Positions 51,698 through 60,847 are shown, counted from the first letter of the stretch. The stretch: DNA of 64,000 nucleotides from Geodermatophilus telluris (GCF_900102745.1 NZ_FMZF01000003.1:514681-578680); one strand, 5' to 3'. A program made the numbers and translations. The notes: a model not told the origin generated them from the letters alone.

Positions 51698-51724
51698 ATA
51701 CCCCCATGGGGTATATGGGCGCAA
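51698..51724 (-). promoter_or_regulatory. CsoR-like operator within the DUF4396 promoter
   Basis: ATACCCCCATGGGGTAT (51698-51714) is a near-perfect inverted repeat of ATACCCC around CAT. It matches the general pattern of CsoR/RcnR copper repressor sites. On the minus strand TTGCGC (51724-51719) and TATCAA (51700-51695) with 18 bases between form the promoter, and the palindrome fills the spacer, the classical place for repression. Confidence 0.7.
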
Positions 51725-51780
51725 GGGTCCTCCGCCGCCTGTCCCGCGGCGCTCGGCCGGCGCCTGACAGGCTGCGGTCC

Positions 51781-52116
51781 ATGACGGTCGTGCGCTCGGT
51801 GGTGCTGTTCGTCCTGGCCGCGGTCGCCGAGATCGGCGGCGCCTGGCTGGTCTGGCAGGGCGTGCGGGAGCACCGCGGCTGGCCGTGGGTCGGGCTGGGC
51901 GTGCTCGCCCTCGGGGCTTACGGCCTCGTCGCGACCCTGCAGCCCGACGCCCACTTCGGCCGGGTCCTGGCCGCGTACGGTGGCGTGTTCGTCGCCGGCT
52001 CGCTGGCATGGGGCGTGGTGGTCGACGGCTTCCGGCCCGACCGCTTCGACATGCTGGGTGCGCTGGTCTGCCTGGTCGGTGTCGCGGTGATCGCGTATGC
52101 GCCCCGGTCGGCGTAG
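51781..52116 (+). CDS. YnfA/UPF0060 family small membrane protein
   Basis: The 111-residue four-helix protein matches UPF0060: [55 protein letters not shown] and [11 protein letters not shown]. It is related to small multidrug resistance proteins and may export cationic compounds, but this is not proven. ATG 51781 is the start. It is divergent from DUF4396 across a 135-base space holding the CsoR-like site, so the site could also influence this gene. Confidence 0.9.
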   Translation: MTVVRSVVLFVLAAVAEIGGAWLVWQGVREHRGWPWVGLGVLALGAYGLVATLQPDAHFGRVLAAYGGVFVAGSLAWGVVVDGFRPDRFDMLGALVCLVGVAVIAYAPRSA

Positions 52117-52442
52117 CACCCCGGTCTCCGGGCCGAGTACGACCGGCGCGAGGTGGTCGCGCGCAGCAGCGGGGTGCGCGCGGCGGACCGGGTCAGCGCG
52201 GCCCGCGGTCGGCCTGGGTGGCCGGCGCGTCGACGAGCACCGCCCGCTGCTCGTCCGGGGCTCCCCTGTCGCGGAGACCCGGTCGGACGTCTCGTGGACC
52301 TGCTGCCCGACCGGCCCGGGCAACGCCTCGCGCATCGGGGCGCCGATGAACCCCGGCCGGGCGACGAACTCCCGGTGGACGGCGTCGGCGGCCAGGGAGG
52401 CCCGTTCCGCAGGGCCGTCGGCGGGGCACCCCACCCTCCTGA
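52117..52442. other. Region without a recognised gene
   Basis: Between the YnfA-family stop and the nrdJ terminator no reading frame has a good ribosome site plus recognisable protein. The minus strand has an open frame with a short stretch LAADAVHREFVARPGFIGAP that looks mildly protein-like; it might be a fragment of an unknown gene, but I could not identify it. Confidence 0.4.
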
Positions 52443-52484
52443 CGCCACCGGCCCGGCCCCTCGCAGGGGGCCGGGCCGGTGGCG
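52443..52484 (-). terminator. nrdJ terminator hairpin
   Basis: Perfect 18-base arms (52443-52460 and 52467-52484) with a 6-base loop lie 20 bases past the nrdJ stop. It is the strongest stem of this kind in the window and, like the others, has no T-run. Confidence 0.75.
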
Positions 52485-52504
52485 ACCTCAGGGTGCCGGT
52501 GCGG

Positions 52505-55384
52505 TCAGCTGCAGCCGCTGGTGGAGCCGCAGCCCTCGCAGACGTAGCAGCTGCCGGCCGGGCGCATCTTCGTGCCGCAGGTCATGCACAGCGGCGCGTC
52601 GGTGGCGGTCCCGGTGACCAGTTCGAGCAGCTCGGCCGAGGAGTGCGCCTCCTTGGCCGGCTTGTCGGCGGCCTTGGTCGACACGGCCTCCGGCGCGGTG
52701 GGGGCCTCGGTCGGTGCGGAGCCGCGCAGCGCCTCGAGGTCGACCTCCTCCTCCTCGACGACCGCGGTCGTCGAGGCGGAGACGCCGTAGCCGGACACCT
52801 GTGCCGCACGCTCCTCGGCGGTGAAGATGCCGAGGGTCGCGCGGGTCTCGACCGGCAGGTGGTCGAGGGCCAGGCGGCGGAAGATGTAGTCCATCACCGA
52901 CTGGGCGATGCGGATGTCGGGGTCGTCGGTCATGCCGGCCGGCTCGAAGCGCATGTTGGTGAACTTCTGGATGTAGGTCTCCAGCGGCACACCGTGCTGC
53001 AGCGCGATCGACAGCGAGATCGAAAAGGCGTCCATGACACCGGCCAGGGTCGACCCCTGCTTGCCCAGCTTGAGGAACACCTCGCCGAGGCTTCCGTCCT
53101 CGTACATCCCGGCGGTCATGTAGCCCTCGGCGCCGGCGACGCTGAACGACGTCGTCATGCTCTGCCGCTTCTTGGGCAGCCGGCGGCGCACCGGGTGCGA
53201 CGTCGTGGCGACCGGCGCCGCCTCGACCTCGACCGCGGTCTCGGTCTTCTTCGCCTTCGCGTCGGACAGGGGCTGGCCGACCTTGCAGTTGTCGCGGTAG
53301 ATCGCCAGCGCCTTGAGGCCGAGCTTCCAGCCCTGGAAGTAGATGTTCTCGACGTCCTCGACGGTCGCCGTCTCCGGCATGTTGACCGTCTTGCTGATCG
53401 CGCCGGAGATGAACGGCTGCACCGCGGCCATCATCCGGACGTGGCCCATCGGGGAGATGGCCCGCTCGCCCATGGCGCAGTCGAAGACCTCGTAGTGCTC
53501 CGGGCGCAGGCTCGGCGCGTCGACGACGTGGCCGTGCTCGGCGATGAACTCGACGATCGCCTCGACCTGCTCGTCCTGGTAGCCCAGGCTCTTCAGCGCC
53601 CGCGGGACCGTCTGGTTGACGATCTGCATGGAGCCGCCGCCGACCAGCTTCTTGTACTTGACCAGCGAGAAGTCCGGCTCGATGCCGGTCGTGTCGCAGT
53701 CCATCATGAAGCCGATGGTCCCGGTGGGGGCCAGCACCGAGGCCTGCGCGTTGCGCCAGCCGTTGTCGGCGCCGAGCTCCAGGCAGTCCTGCCACTGGGC
53801 GGTCGCGACCCGCAGCACGTCGGCGTCGTCGGCGCCGACCGGGCGGATGGCGTCGTTGGCCGCGGCGTGCTTGCGCATCACCCGGGCGTGGGCGTCGGCG
53901 TTGCGGGCGAAGCCCTCGTAGGCGCCGACGATGCCGGCCAGCTCGGCCGAGCGGCGGTAGGCGGTGCCGGTCATCAGCGAGGTGATCGCCGCGGCCAGCG
54001 TCTGGCCGCCGCGCGAGTCGTAGGCGTGGCCGGTGGCCATGAGCAGCGCGCCGAGGTTGGCGTAGCCGATGCCCAGCTGCCGGTAGGCGCGGGTGGTCTC
54101 ACCGATCGGGTCGGTCGGGAAGTCGGCGAAGCAGATCGAGATGTCCATCGCCGTGATGACCAGCTCGACGGCCTTGACGAAGGTCTTGGCGTCGAAGGTC
54201 CCGTCGTCGTTGAGGAACTTCATGAGGTTCAGCGACGCCAGGTTGCACGAGCTGTTGTCCAGGCTCATGTACTCCGAGCAGGGGTTGGACGCGTTGATCC
54301 GGCCCGTCTCGGGGTTGGTGTGCCAGTCGTTGATGGTGTCGTCGTACTGGATGCCCGGGTCGGCGCACTCCCACGCGGCCCGGGTGACCTTGCGGAAGAG
54401 GCCCTGGGCGTCGACGGTCTCGATCACCGAGCCGTCGAGGCGGCCGCGCAGCGCGAAGCCGGTGCCGTCCTCGACCGCCCGCATGAACTCGTCGGAGACG
54501 CGGACCGAGTTGTTCGCGTTCTGGTACTGGACGCTGGTGATGTCCCTGCCGCCGAGGTCCATGTCGTACCCGGCGTCGCGCAGCGCGCGGATCTTGTCCT
54601 CCTCGCGCGCCTTGGTCTCGATGAACTCCTCGATGTCGGGGTGGTCGATGTCGAGGACGACCATCTTGGCCGCGCGGCGGGTGGCCCCACCGGACTTGAT
54701 GGTCCCGGCGGAGGCGTCGGCCCCGCGCATGAAGCTGACCGGGCCGGAGGCGGTGCCACCGGAGGAGAGCAGCTCCCTGGAGGAGCGGATGCGGGAGAGG
54801 TTCAGGCCGGCGCCCGAGCCGCCCTTGAAGATCAGCCCCTCCTCGCGGTACCAGTTGAGGATCGAGTCCATCGTGTCGTCGACGGCGAGGATGAAGCAGG
54901 CGCTGACCTGCTGCGGCGCGCTGGTGCCGACGTTGAACCACACGGGGCTGTTGAAGCTGAACACCTGGTGCAGCAGCATCCACGTCAGCTCGTGCTCGAA
55001 GACCTCGGCGTCGCCCTCGCTGGCGAAGTAGCCGTGCTCGCGGCCGGCGGCACCGTAGGTGAGCACCACGCGGTCGATGAGCTGGCGCAGGCTGGTCTCG
55101 CGCTGCGGGGTGCCGACGGCACCGCGGAAGTACTTGGTGGTGACGATGTTGGTGGCGTTGATGCTCCACTCGGCCGGGAACTCGACGCCGCGCTGCTCGA
55201 AGTTGATCGACCCGTCGCGCCAGTTGGTCATGACGACGTCGCGCCGCTCCCAGGTCACCTCGTCGTACGGGTGCACCCCGGCCGTCGTGTAGACCCGCTT
55301 GACCTTCAGGCCCTTCCCCCGGGTCGGCGCCTTGGCGGCGGTCCGACGCGTGCGGCCGGTCACGCGGTCCTCGATCTCGGTCAC
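52505..55384 (-). CDS. nrdJ: Class II (adenosylcobalamin-dependent) ribonucleoside-diphosphate reductase
   Basis: The 959-residue protein makes deoxynucleotides using vitamin B12 as radical source. Visible features are FKGGSGAGLNLS, NPCSEYMSLDNSSCNLASLN with active-site Cys, ASVLAPTGTIGFMMDCDTTG and a C-terminal zinc ribbon CMTCGTKM...CYVCEGCGSTSGC. GTG 55384 follows AAGGGAGAG. It lies 137 bases downstream of nrdR on the same strand, as in Streptomyces nrdRJ. A small stem-loop precedes the ribosome site. Confidence 0.95.
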   Translation of the reverse strand: MTEIEDRVTGRTRRTAAKAPTRGKGLKVKRVYTTAGVHPYDEVTWERRDVVMTNWRDGSINFEQRGVEFPAEWSINATNIVTTKYFRGAVGTPQRETSLRQLIDRVVLTYGAAGREHGYFASEGDAEVFEHELTWMLLHQVFSFNSPVWFNVGTSAPQQVSACFILAVDDTMDSILNWYREEGLIFKGGSGAGLNLSRIRSSRELLSSGGTASGPVSFMRGADASAGTIKSGGATRRAAKMVVLDIDHPDIEEFIETKAREEDKIRALRDAGYDMDLGGRDITSVQYQNANNSVRVSDEFMRAVEDGTGFALRGRLDGSVIETVDAQGLFRKVTRAAWECADPGIQYDDTINDWHTNPETGRINASNPCSEYMSLDNSSCNLASLNLMKFLNDDGTFDAKTFVKAVELVITAMDISICFADFPTDPIGETTRAYRQLGIGYANLGALLMATGHAYDSRGGQTLAAAITSLMTGTAYRRSAELAGIVGAYEGFARNADAHARVMRKHAAANDAIRPVGADDADVLRVATAQWQDCLELGADNGWRNAQASVLAPTGTIGFMMDCDTTGIEPDFSLVKYKKLVGGGSMQIVNQTVPRALKSLGYQDEQVEAIVEFIAEHGHVVDAPSLRPEHYEVFDCAMGERAISPMGHVRMMAAVQPFISGAISKTVNMPETATVEDVENIYFQGWKLGLKALAIYRDNCKVGQPLSDAKAKKTETAVEVEAAPVATTSHPVRRRLPKKRQSMTTSFSVAGAEGYMTAGMYEDGSLGEVFLKLGKQGSTLAGVMDAFSISLSIALQHGVPLETYIQKFTNMRFEPAGMTDDPDIRIAQSVMDYIFRRLALDHLPVETRATLGIFTAEERAAQVSGYGVSASTTAVVEEEEVDLEALRGSAPTEAPTAPEAVSTKAADKPAKEAHSSAELLELVTGTATDAPLCMTCGTKMRPAGSCYVCEGCGSTSGCS

Positions 55385-55408
55385 GAGCTCTCCCTTGGTG
55401 AGTGGTCC

Positions 55409-55433
55409 GGGCGGCTGGGGAAGAGAGCCGCCC
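55409..55433 (-). promoter_or_regulatory. Leader hairpin upstream of nrdJ
   Basis: GGGCGGCT and AGCCGCCC (55409-55416 and 55426-55433) make an 8-bp stem with a 9-base loop, ending 24 bases before the nrdJ GTG. It could be a terminator of nrdR or a leader element. No B12-box sequence characteristic of the cobalamin riboswitch was seen. Confidence 0.4.
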
Positions 55434-55521
55434 TGTTCCTATCTGGCACTGCTGACGGTTTCGGTGGTGCGGGGTGGGCCGGCGACGCTGCCGGCCGGGT
55501 GCGGTGACGGGTGGGCGGCGG

Positions 55522-56067
55522 TCAGCCGTCGCGGGTGGCCGACGGGCTGCGGGCCGACCCGCGGCGGCGGGGCGCCGGGGGCTCGATCTGCAGGCCGGGC
55601 AGCGGCGGGGTCCCGCCGCGGTGGTGCCGCGCCCGCAGCTCGGTGATCTCCTTCTCGAAGTCCTCGACCGAGGTGAAGGCCCGGTAGACGCTGGCGAAGC
55701 GGAGGTAGGCCACCTCGTCGAGCTCCCGCAGCGGCTGCAGGATGGCCAGCCCCACCTCGTGGCTGGGGACCTCCGCCACGCCGCTGGCGCGGATGGCGTC
55801 CTCCACCTGCTGGGCGAGCTGCTGCAGCTGGTCCTCGTCGACCGGCCGGCCCTGGCAGGCCCGGCGGACGCCGGCGACGACCTTCGAGCGGTTGAACGGC
55901 TCGCTGACGCCGCTGCGCTTGACGACGGCGAGCACCGCCTCCTCCACGGTGGTGAACCGGCGGCCGCAGGCCGGGCACGAGCGACGACGACGGGTGGTGG
56001 CCCCCTCGTCGGCCTCGCGCGAGTCGATCACCCGGCTGTCGGGGTTGTGGCAGAACGGGCAGCGCAC
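55522..56067 (-). CDS. nrdR: Transcriptional repressor NrdR
   Basis: The 181-residue protein has the N-terminal zinc ribbon [17 protein letters not shown]...[12 protein letters not shown] and an ATP-cone domain ([56 protein letters not shown] in part). It senses dATP/ATP and represses ribonucleotide reductase genes. The C-terminal tail after residue 150 is a Pro/Arg-rich extension. GTG 56067 has an exceptional ribosome site GGAGGTGATC. It is followed by nrdJ. Confidence 0.95.
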   Translation of the reverse strand: MRCPFCHNPDSRVIDSREADEGATTRRRRSCPACGRRFTTVEEAVLAVVKRSGVSEPFNRSKVVAGVRRACQGRPVDEDQLQQLAQQVEDAIRASGVAEVPSHEVGLAILQPLRELDEVAYLRFASVYRAFTSVEDFEKEITELRARHHRGGTPPLPGLQIEPPAPRRRGSARSPSATRDG

Positions 56068-56524
56068 TGCGGATCACCTCCCTCCGCGGACGGTGGTGCC
56101 GGCGGCCGGACGGTGCTCCGGGAGGAGCTCGCTCGACGTCGACGTGTGGACTTCCCTGGGGACATCCGGTGGATGTCCGGGGGAGGTCCTGAGGACGGCC
56201 TGTGGACGACTTCCGACGGTGCAACTACTAGATGTAGGGGGACCTTAGGTCGCCCAACACAAGATCTGCAAGCCGAACGCGGGCGTGTCGATTCCGCCGA
56301 GATGCGCTCGTGACCCGGTGGTGACCAGGCGCGAGCAGGTCCCCCACCCGTCACACGACGCGCCGGGGCGTCCCGCGTGTCGGCGCGCACGGCACCGCGG
56401 GGTGGTGTAGACGCCGCCGCCCGGACACCGGCGGCCGGACGCCGGTGGCCGGACGTGCGACGGCCCGGGCGGCGGACCGTTCCCGGCCGCGGCCGCCCGG
56501 GCCGGGGGACGCCGTGCGCGCCGG
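56068..56524. other. Upstream region of nrdR with no gene
   Basis: This 457-base region lacks a supported coding frame. The part nearest nrdR (56068-56280) holds the probable promoter and NrdR-box-like words; the rest (56290-56524) shows only high-GC sequence at the 3' side of the next minus-strand gene. Confidence 0.5.
56225..56272 (-). promoter_or_regulatory. NrdR-box-like pair and promoter of nrdRJ
   Basis: Two imperfect palindromes lie about 33 bases apart: CTACTAGATGTAG (56225-56237) and AACACAAGATCTGCA (56256-56270). Both recall the NrdR box (ACACTATATATAGTGT type), and NrdR sites normally occur as pairs near 31 bases apart. On the minus strand TTGCAG (56272-56267) and TAAGGT (56248-56243) with 18 bases between could be the promoter they flank. 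Confidence 0.55.
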
Positions 56525-57157
56525 CTAGCGCGAGGGGCGGACCGCGGGACGGCCGCCGCGGTGGGACACGAGGTCGTCGAGGCGGATCGGGCGGGTGAGA
56601 CCGTCCTCCTCGGCGCCCGCGGTCGGGGCGGCCGGGGTGGGGACGGCCGCGGACACGGCGGCGGTCACGGCGGGCATCTCGGCGGTCAGCGCACGGTGCC
56701 GGCCGGAGTCGGCGGGTGCCCGGTGCCGGCCCGCGGTGACCACGCCGACGGCGGGCTGCTCGGCGGTGACGTCACCCCCGTGGCGGCGTCCGGCGCGGCG
56801 CGGCCGGCCCACCGGCTCGACGACGGCCATGGCCACCGTCGGCGCGGACACGGGCACACCCGTCGACACCGACACCGTGGCGTCGGCCGCCGACGCGGCA
56901 CCCGGCTCGCCGGCGAGCGCGAGGTGCCGCTCCGGCAGCCGGACGGCGGCGAGGTCGAGCCAGCGGCCCTCCCCGTCCGCGGCGGGCAACGGGCCGGAGC
57001 GGTCGTCGCGCGAGCGGACGAGCGCCTCGCAGCCACCGGCCTCGTCGTGCCGCCAGCCGAGCATGGCGCCGGGCACCCAGGTGCCGTCGAGGAGCACCTC
57101 GACGTCCTGCGGGGCGCGGAAGACGACCGAGGCGCGGCTGTTCACGGCTGCTGACAC
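56525..57157 (-). CDS. Hypothetical protein, actinobacterial
   Basis: A 210-residue protein. The first half looks folded (SRASVVFRAPQDVEVLLDGT, WVPGAMLGWRHDEAGGCEAL, GRWLDLAAVRLPERHLAL), resembling a small beta-barrel or SH3-like domain; the second half is low-complexity Ala/Pro/Val-rich and ends RPIRLDDLVSHRGGRPAVRP. No known domain was recognised. GTG 57157 is the start. Confidence 0.6.
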   Translation of the reverse strand: MSAAVNSRASVVFRAPQDVEVLLDGTWVPGAMLGWRHDEAGGCEALVRSRDDRSGPLPAADGEGRWLDLAAVRLPERHLALAGEPGAASAADATVSVSTGVPVSAPTVAMAVVEPVGRPRRAGRRHGGDVTAEQPAVGVVTAGRHRAPADSGRHRALTAEMPAVTAAVSAAVPTPAAPTAGAEEDGLTRPIRLDDLVSHRGGRPAVRPSR

Positions 57158-57317
57158 GCCGTCGACCGTAGGTGCCCGACCGGCCCGGCCCCGGGAGCGA
57201 CCTCGCGCGGAGGGTTGACGAACTCGGCGCCGCGGCCTCGTCCATGTCTGCCGGGCCGCCGCGTGCCGGGCCGCCGCCTGCCCGGCAGCGGCCGCCGGAC
57301 GGGAGGTGCGCCGCCGG

Positions 57318-57938
57318 TCACGGCAGCCGGAGGACCTGGCCGGGCACCAGCACGGCGCCGTCGAGGTCGTTGAGCTCCTCGATGGCGTCGACCACCGCGC
57401 GCACGTCCTGCCCGTCGCCGGCCACCTCGCCGGCGAGGGACCACACCGTGTCGCCGGGCCGCACGACGACGCTGCTCTCCCCCGCCAGGCGCAGCCCGGC
57501 CTCCCCGCCGGTGACCCACGGCGTCACCACCGACCCCAGGACGACGCCGGCCCCCAGGACGAGCGCGAGGACCAGCCGCCGACCCCGGCGGGTCAACCGG
57601 AGCCGCGCCGGCGCCCGCCCGGGCCCGGTCCCCCCGCGGACCGCCCCGGCGGCGACCCGGGCGCGCGGCAGCCGCCCTCCCGGGCGGACCGGGTCGCGGC
57701 GGGCCCCCGGAGCCTCGGCGGATGGCCCGGCGGTGCGGGCCGGTGGAGCGGCGGGGCGGTCGGGGACCGGCCGCAGGTGCCCGGTGACCCGGGGACCCGA
57801 TCCCGGCAGGGGTGCCCGCCCGGCCGGCCGCGCCGGACGGGACGGCCGCTCGCTGCGGGACCCCGGCTCCAGCAACGGCCGCCACGGGACCTGGACCGCT
57901 GCGTCGAACTCCAGCACGGCCTGCCGCACGCTGCCCAT
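57318..57938 (-). CDS. LysM-domain membrane protein, probable SOS cell-division inhibitor
   Basis: The 206-residue protein has a Pro/Arg-rich N-terminal half, one membrane helix (LVLALVLGAGVVLGSVVTPW) and a C-terminal LysM domain (VVVRPGDTVWSLAGEVAGDG, VDAIEELNDLDGAVLVPGQVL). The position next to lexA with shared SOS boxes parallels Rv2719c (ChiZ) and YneA, which block division during DNA damage. ATG 57938 follows GAGGAGGA. The function is inferred from context and architecture. Confidence 0.8.
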   Translation of the reverse strand: MGSVRQAVLEFDAAVQVPWRPLLEPGSRSERPSRPARPAGRAPLPGSGPRVTGHLRPVPDRPAAPPARTAGPSAEAPGARRDPVRPGGRLPRARVAAGAVRGGTGPGRAPARLRLTRRGRRLVLALVLGAGVVLGSVVTPWVTGGEAGLRLAGESSVVVRPGDTVWSLAGEVAGDGQDVRAVVDAIEELNDLDGAVLVPGQVLRLP

Positions 57939-57972
57939 GACCAGTCCTCCTCGTCGGTCCACCGTCCGAACG

Positions 57973-58069
57973 TCGAACACGCGTTCGATCGAACGTCTGT
58001 GCGATGTCTACCGCATGCGTCCGACACGGTCGACCCGACACCTCGCCACGGTTTCGAACACACGTTTGA
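57973..58069. promoter_or_regulatory. Two LexA (SOS) boxes in the lexA/LysM control region
   Basis: TCGAACACGCGTTCGA (57973-57988) is a perfect Cheo-type box, and TCGAACACACGTTTGA (58054-58069) is a close match to the GAAC-N4-GTTC consensus. They lie in the 287-base region between the divergent LysM and lexA genes, so one box can serve each gene. Confidence 0.92.
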
Positions 58070-58225
58070 AGTACCGGCGTCGAGGCGCTACCGTCCGACC
58101 AGCACCCGTCCGCCGTCGCCTGCGGGCACCGGCGGGGCCGCGGCCGCGGGTCCCGGAGAGGACGGCGCGACCCGGCAGCGGGCGGACACGAGGGGCTGTG
58201 GGGGCACAGCCGGCGAGGAGGAGAC

Positions 58226-59005
58226 GTGGCGGGCAGCAGCGGCACCGGCCAGCGCACGCGGACCGGCGGGGCGGCGACCCGGCGCACCCCGAGGGCCGCC
58301 GCGGACGCGGCCGGTCCGGGCGGCGGGACCGGGGCGGTGCGCACCTTCCCCGACCGGACCGAAGCCGGCGACGGCCTCACCCAGCGGCAGCGGCGCGTCC
58401 TGGAGGTCATCCGCGACTCGATCGAGCGCCGCGGCTACCCGCCCTCGGTCCGCGAGATCGGCGAGGCCGTCGGCCTGTCCTCGGCCTCCTCGGTGGCCCA
58501 CCAGCTGTCGGTGCTGCAGAAGAAGGGCTGGCTGCGGCGCGACCCCAACCGCCCGCGGGCGCTCGACGTCCGGCTCCCCGGGGACACGCCGGCCGAGACC
58601 GCCGCCCCCGCGGCCGAGGCGGGCGCCGGCGCGCCCACCTACGTGCCGCTGGTCGGCCGGATCGCCGCCGGTGGCCCGGTGCTCGCCGAGCAGGCCGTCG
58701 AGGACGTCTTCCCGCTCCCCCGCGAACTGGTCGGCGACGGCACCCTGTTCATGCTGCGCGTCGCCGGCGACTCGATGGTCGACGCGGCCATCTGCGACGG
58801 CGACTGGGTGGTCGTGCGCCAGCAGCCCACCGCGGAGAACGGCGAGATCGTCGCGGCCATGCTCGACGGCGAGGCCACGGTGAAGACCTACAAGCGCCGC
58901 GACGGCCACGTCTGGCTGCTGCCGCACAACCCGGCCTACGAGCCGATCCCCGGCGACGAGGCGACCGTCCTCGGCCGCGTCGTCACCGTCCTGCGGCGGG
59001 TCTGA
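58226..59005 (+). CDS. lexA: SOS-response repressor LexA
   Basis: The 259-residue protein has an N-terminal winged helix ([37 protein letters not shown]), an Ala-Gly cleavage site in [12 protein letters not shown] and the catalytic Ser183 (AGDSM) and Lys220 (TVKTY) of the S24 peptidase domain. DNA damage activates RecA, which triggers self-cleavage. GTG 58226 follows GAGGAGGAGA. An N-terminal extension of about 45 residues rich in Thr/Arg precedes the DNA-binding domain. Confidence 0.96.
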   Translation: MAGSSGTGQRTRTGGAATRRTPRAAADAAGPGGGTGAVRTFPDRTEAGDGLTQRQRRVLEVIRDSIERRGYPPSVREIGEAVGLSSASSVAHQLSVLQKKGWLRRDPNRPRALDVRLPGDTPAETAAPAAEAGAGAPTYVPLVGRIAAGGPVLAEQAVEDVFPLPRELVGDGTLFMLRVAGDSMVDAAICDGDWVVVRQQPTAENGEIVAAMLDGEATVKTYKRRDGHVWLLPHNPAYEPIPGDEATVLGRVVTVLRRV

Positions 59006-59012
59006 CCGGAGT

Positions 59013-59040
59013 CCGGGGCGGCGGTCGACCGCCGCCCCGG
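59013..59040. terminator. Perfect palindrome after lexA
   Basis: The 28-base sequence 59013-59040 is a perfect palindrome (CCGGGGCGGCGGTC then its complement), 8 bases past the lexA stop and touching the stop of the convergent gene. It would end both transcripts. Confidence 0.7.
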
Positions 59041-60123
59041 TCAGGCCCCCGGCGGACCGGGGGTGCGTCGGCGGCGCAGCCGGCCCCCGACGAGGACGAG
59101 CAGGGTGGCCACGCCGGCCGCGACGAGCGCGGCGGTGACCACGGACAGGCCGGTGCTGCCGTCGTCGAGCAGCGACGACAGCGACGGCTCCGCCGCCGGG
59201 CCGGGCGCGGGCGTGGTCGCGGGCGTCGCCGCGGGGATCGGCACCTGCGTCACGTCGCCGGGCACGCCCTCCCCGGCCACGAGCAGGGCCTGGCCGTCGG
59301 CGGTGAAGCTGACCGCCTCCCCCTGCGGCGCCTCCGGCAGCGCGATCCGCACCGGCTCGCCGGCCAGCGCGCCGGGCACGTCGGACCCGGCCAGCGTCCA
59401 GACGTAGGCGTCGGTGTAGGTGCGCAGCGCGATGCGGCTGCCGTCGCGGGCGACCGCGCCGCCGGTCACCAGCAGCTGCCCGGCGCGGCCCACCGGACCG
59501 CCCGGCGTGCCGGTCAGGGTGAAGGTCACCGTGCCGACGTCGGCCAGGGCGACCGTGCCGCCCTCGACCAGCGGCGCGGCCGGCCGGTAGAGGTGACTGG
59601 CGCCGAGCACCTCCTTGGTCACCACGTACGGGGTGCCGTCGGGGGCCAGCAGCAGCGCCTCGGCGTCGTGCGCACCGTCGGGGTAGGTCAGCCGGTACAG
59701 GGCGGTGGACCCGTCGGGGCGCAGCGCCACGAGGGCGACGGTGTCGCGGGTGGCGTTGTTGTCGCCGGTGTCGGCCAGCCACACCGTGCCGTCGGCGCCC
59801 ACGCCGAGGTCCTCGGGGTCGTAGGGGTCCAGGGGCGCGGTGACCACGTCGGCCACCGCGCAGGTGCCGTCGAGCACGTACAGGGCCACCTGCTCCCCGC
59901 CGTCGACCACGGCCAGCAGCCGGTCGCCGACGTCGACCAGGCCGGAGAGCTCGGCCAGCCGCGGGTCGGTGACCGTGCACCGCGTGCTCGGCGCGGCGGG
60001 CTCCTCCGCGGCGGCCGGCGCCGGGAACGCGGCCGGGCCGAGCCCCAGCAGCAGAGCCGCGCCGGCGCCTGCGACCCGGCGCCGCACGTCAGGACGGGGC
60101 GGTCGGGCGACCGGCGCGGGCAC
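59041..60123 (-). CDS. Secreted or membrane-anchored beta-propeller-like protein
   Basis: The 360-residue protein has an N-terminal signal peptide (VAGAGAALLLGLGPAAFPAP, cut after AAA), repeating blades with SGLVDVGDRLLAVVDGG, DPEDLGVGADGTVWLADTGDN and HDAEALLLAPDGTPYVV, and a C-terminal membrane helix followed by RLRRRRTPG. It resembles surface proteins with SdiA-/esterase-like propellers, but no enzyme motif is seen. GTG 60123 overlaps the PAP2 gene 3' end by 35 bases, so the two are likely cotranscribed. Confidence 0.75.
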   Translation of the reverse strand: MPAPVARPPRPDVRRRVAGAGAALLLGLGPAAFPAPAAAEEPAAPSTRCTVTDPRLAELSGLVDVGDRLLAVVDGGEQVALYVLDGTCAVADVVTAPLDPYDPEDLGVGADGTVWLADTGDNNATRDTVALVALRPDGSTALYRLTYPDGAHDAEALLLAPDGTPYVVTKEVLGASHLYRPAAPLVEGGTVALADVGTVTFTLTGTPGGPVGRAGQLLVTGGAVARDGSRIALRTYTDAYVWTLAGSDVPGALAGEPVRIALPEAPQGEAVSFTADGQALLVAGEGVPGDVTQVPIPAATPATTPAPGPAAEPSLSSLLDDGSTGLSVVTAALVAAGVATLLVLVGGRLRRRRTPGPPGA

Positions 60124-60847
60124 TCGCCCAGCGTGACAGCAGCACTGCGTCGAGTGCGTGAACCACGCCCAGCAGCAGCAGGCCCACGGCCGCCCCGACC
60201 ACCGCGTCGGTGACCCAGTGGAAGTCCAGCGAGACCATCGCGATCCCGGTGACGACCGGCCCCGCCACGCTGAGCCACCACAGGACGCGCTGCAGCCGGG
60301 CCCCGAGCCGGTACTCGACGGCCTGCCAGCGGGCCACCCCCCACATGAGCACGGCGTTGGCCACGTGCCCCGAGGGGTAGGAGGCGCCGTCGCGGTGGAA
60401 GAACGACCCGGGGTAGGCCGGGGCCGTGCGCCCGGTGCCGAACTTGAACGCGTACACCACGACGGTGAGCAGGGCGAGCGCGGTGAGCACCCGGACCAGG
60501 GGCAGCAGCGTGCGCCGGCGGACGCACAGCCAGCCGACCAGGACGGCCAGCACGGCGAGGATGGTGCCGCGGCCGCCGATCTGGGTGACCGCCCAGACCG
60601 GCCAGTAGGCCGGCGAGTCGCGCAGGTCCCAGGAGCTGACCAGCTCGGACACCTGCAGGTCCAGCCGCTCCAGGTAGCCGCGGCTGAGCAGGTCCGCGGT
60701 GACCGCCACGGTGACCAGGAGGGCCCCGAGCAGCAGCCACCACGGCGGGCGCCCGGTCGTCCCCACGCGCGCCGGCACGGCCGGGGCGTCGCCGGGGTCG
60801 TCCCCGGCCGACGCGCCGGCCTCGCGCCGCACCACGCCGCTGGTCAC
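60089..60847 (-). CDS. PAP2-family membrane phosphatase
   Basis: The 252-residue protein has about five membrane helices and the phosphatidic-acid-phosphatase motifs KFGTGRTAP, SYPSGHVAN (catalytic His) and SLDFHWVTD (second His and Asp). Likely substrates are undecaprenyl pyrophosphate or phospholipids. GTG 60847 is the start. It overlaps the start of the propeller-like gene downstream. Confidence 0.88.
   Translation of the reverse strand: MTSGVVRREAGASAGDDPGDAPAVPARVGTTGRPPWWLLLGALLVTVAVTADLLSRGYLERLDLQVSELVSSWDLRDSPAYWPVWAVTQIGGRGTILAVLAVLVGWLCVRRRTLLPLVRVLTALALLTVVVYAFKFGTGRTAPAYPGSFFHRDGASYPSGHVANAVLMWGVARWQAVEYRLGARLQRVLWWLSVAGPVVTGIAMVSLDFHWVTDAVVGAAVGLLLLGVVHALDAVLLSRWASARAGRPTAPS

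Noticed and set aside
52117-52442. A minus-strand fragment LAADAVHREFVARPGFIGAP as a gene
   Set aside because: No start with ribosome site and no recognised family; left as unassigned.
55385-55521. Cobalamin riboswitch upstream of nrdJ
   Set aside because: The 137-base space is shorter than a normal cobalamin riboswitch and no B12-box was found; only a simple hairpin is visible.
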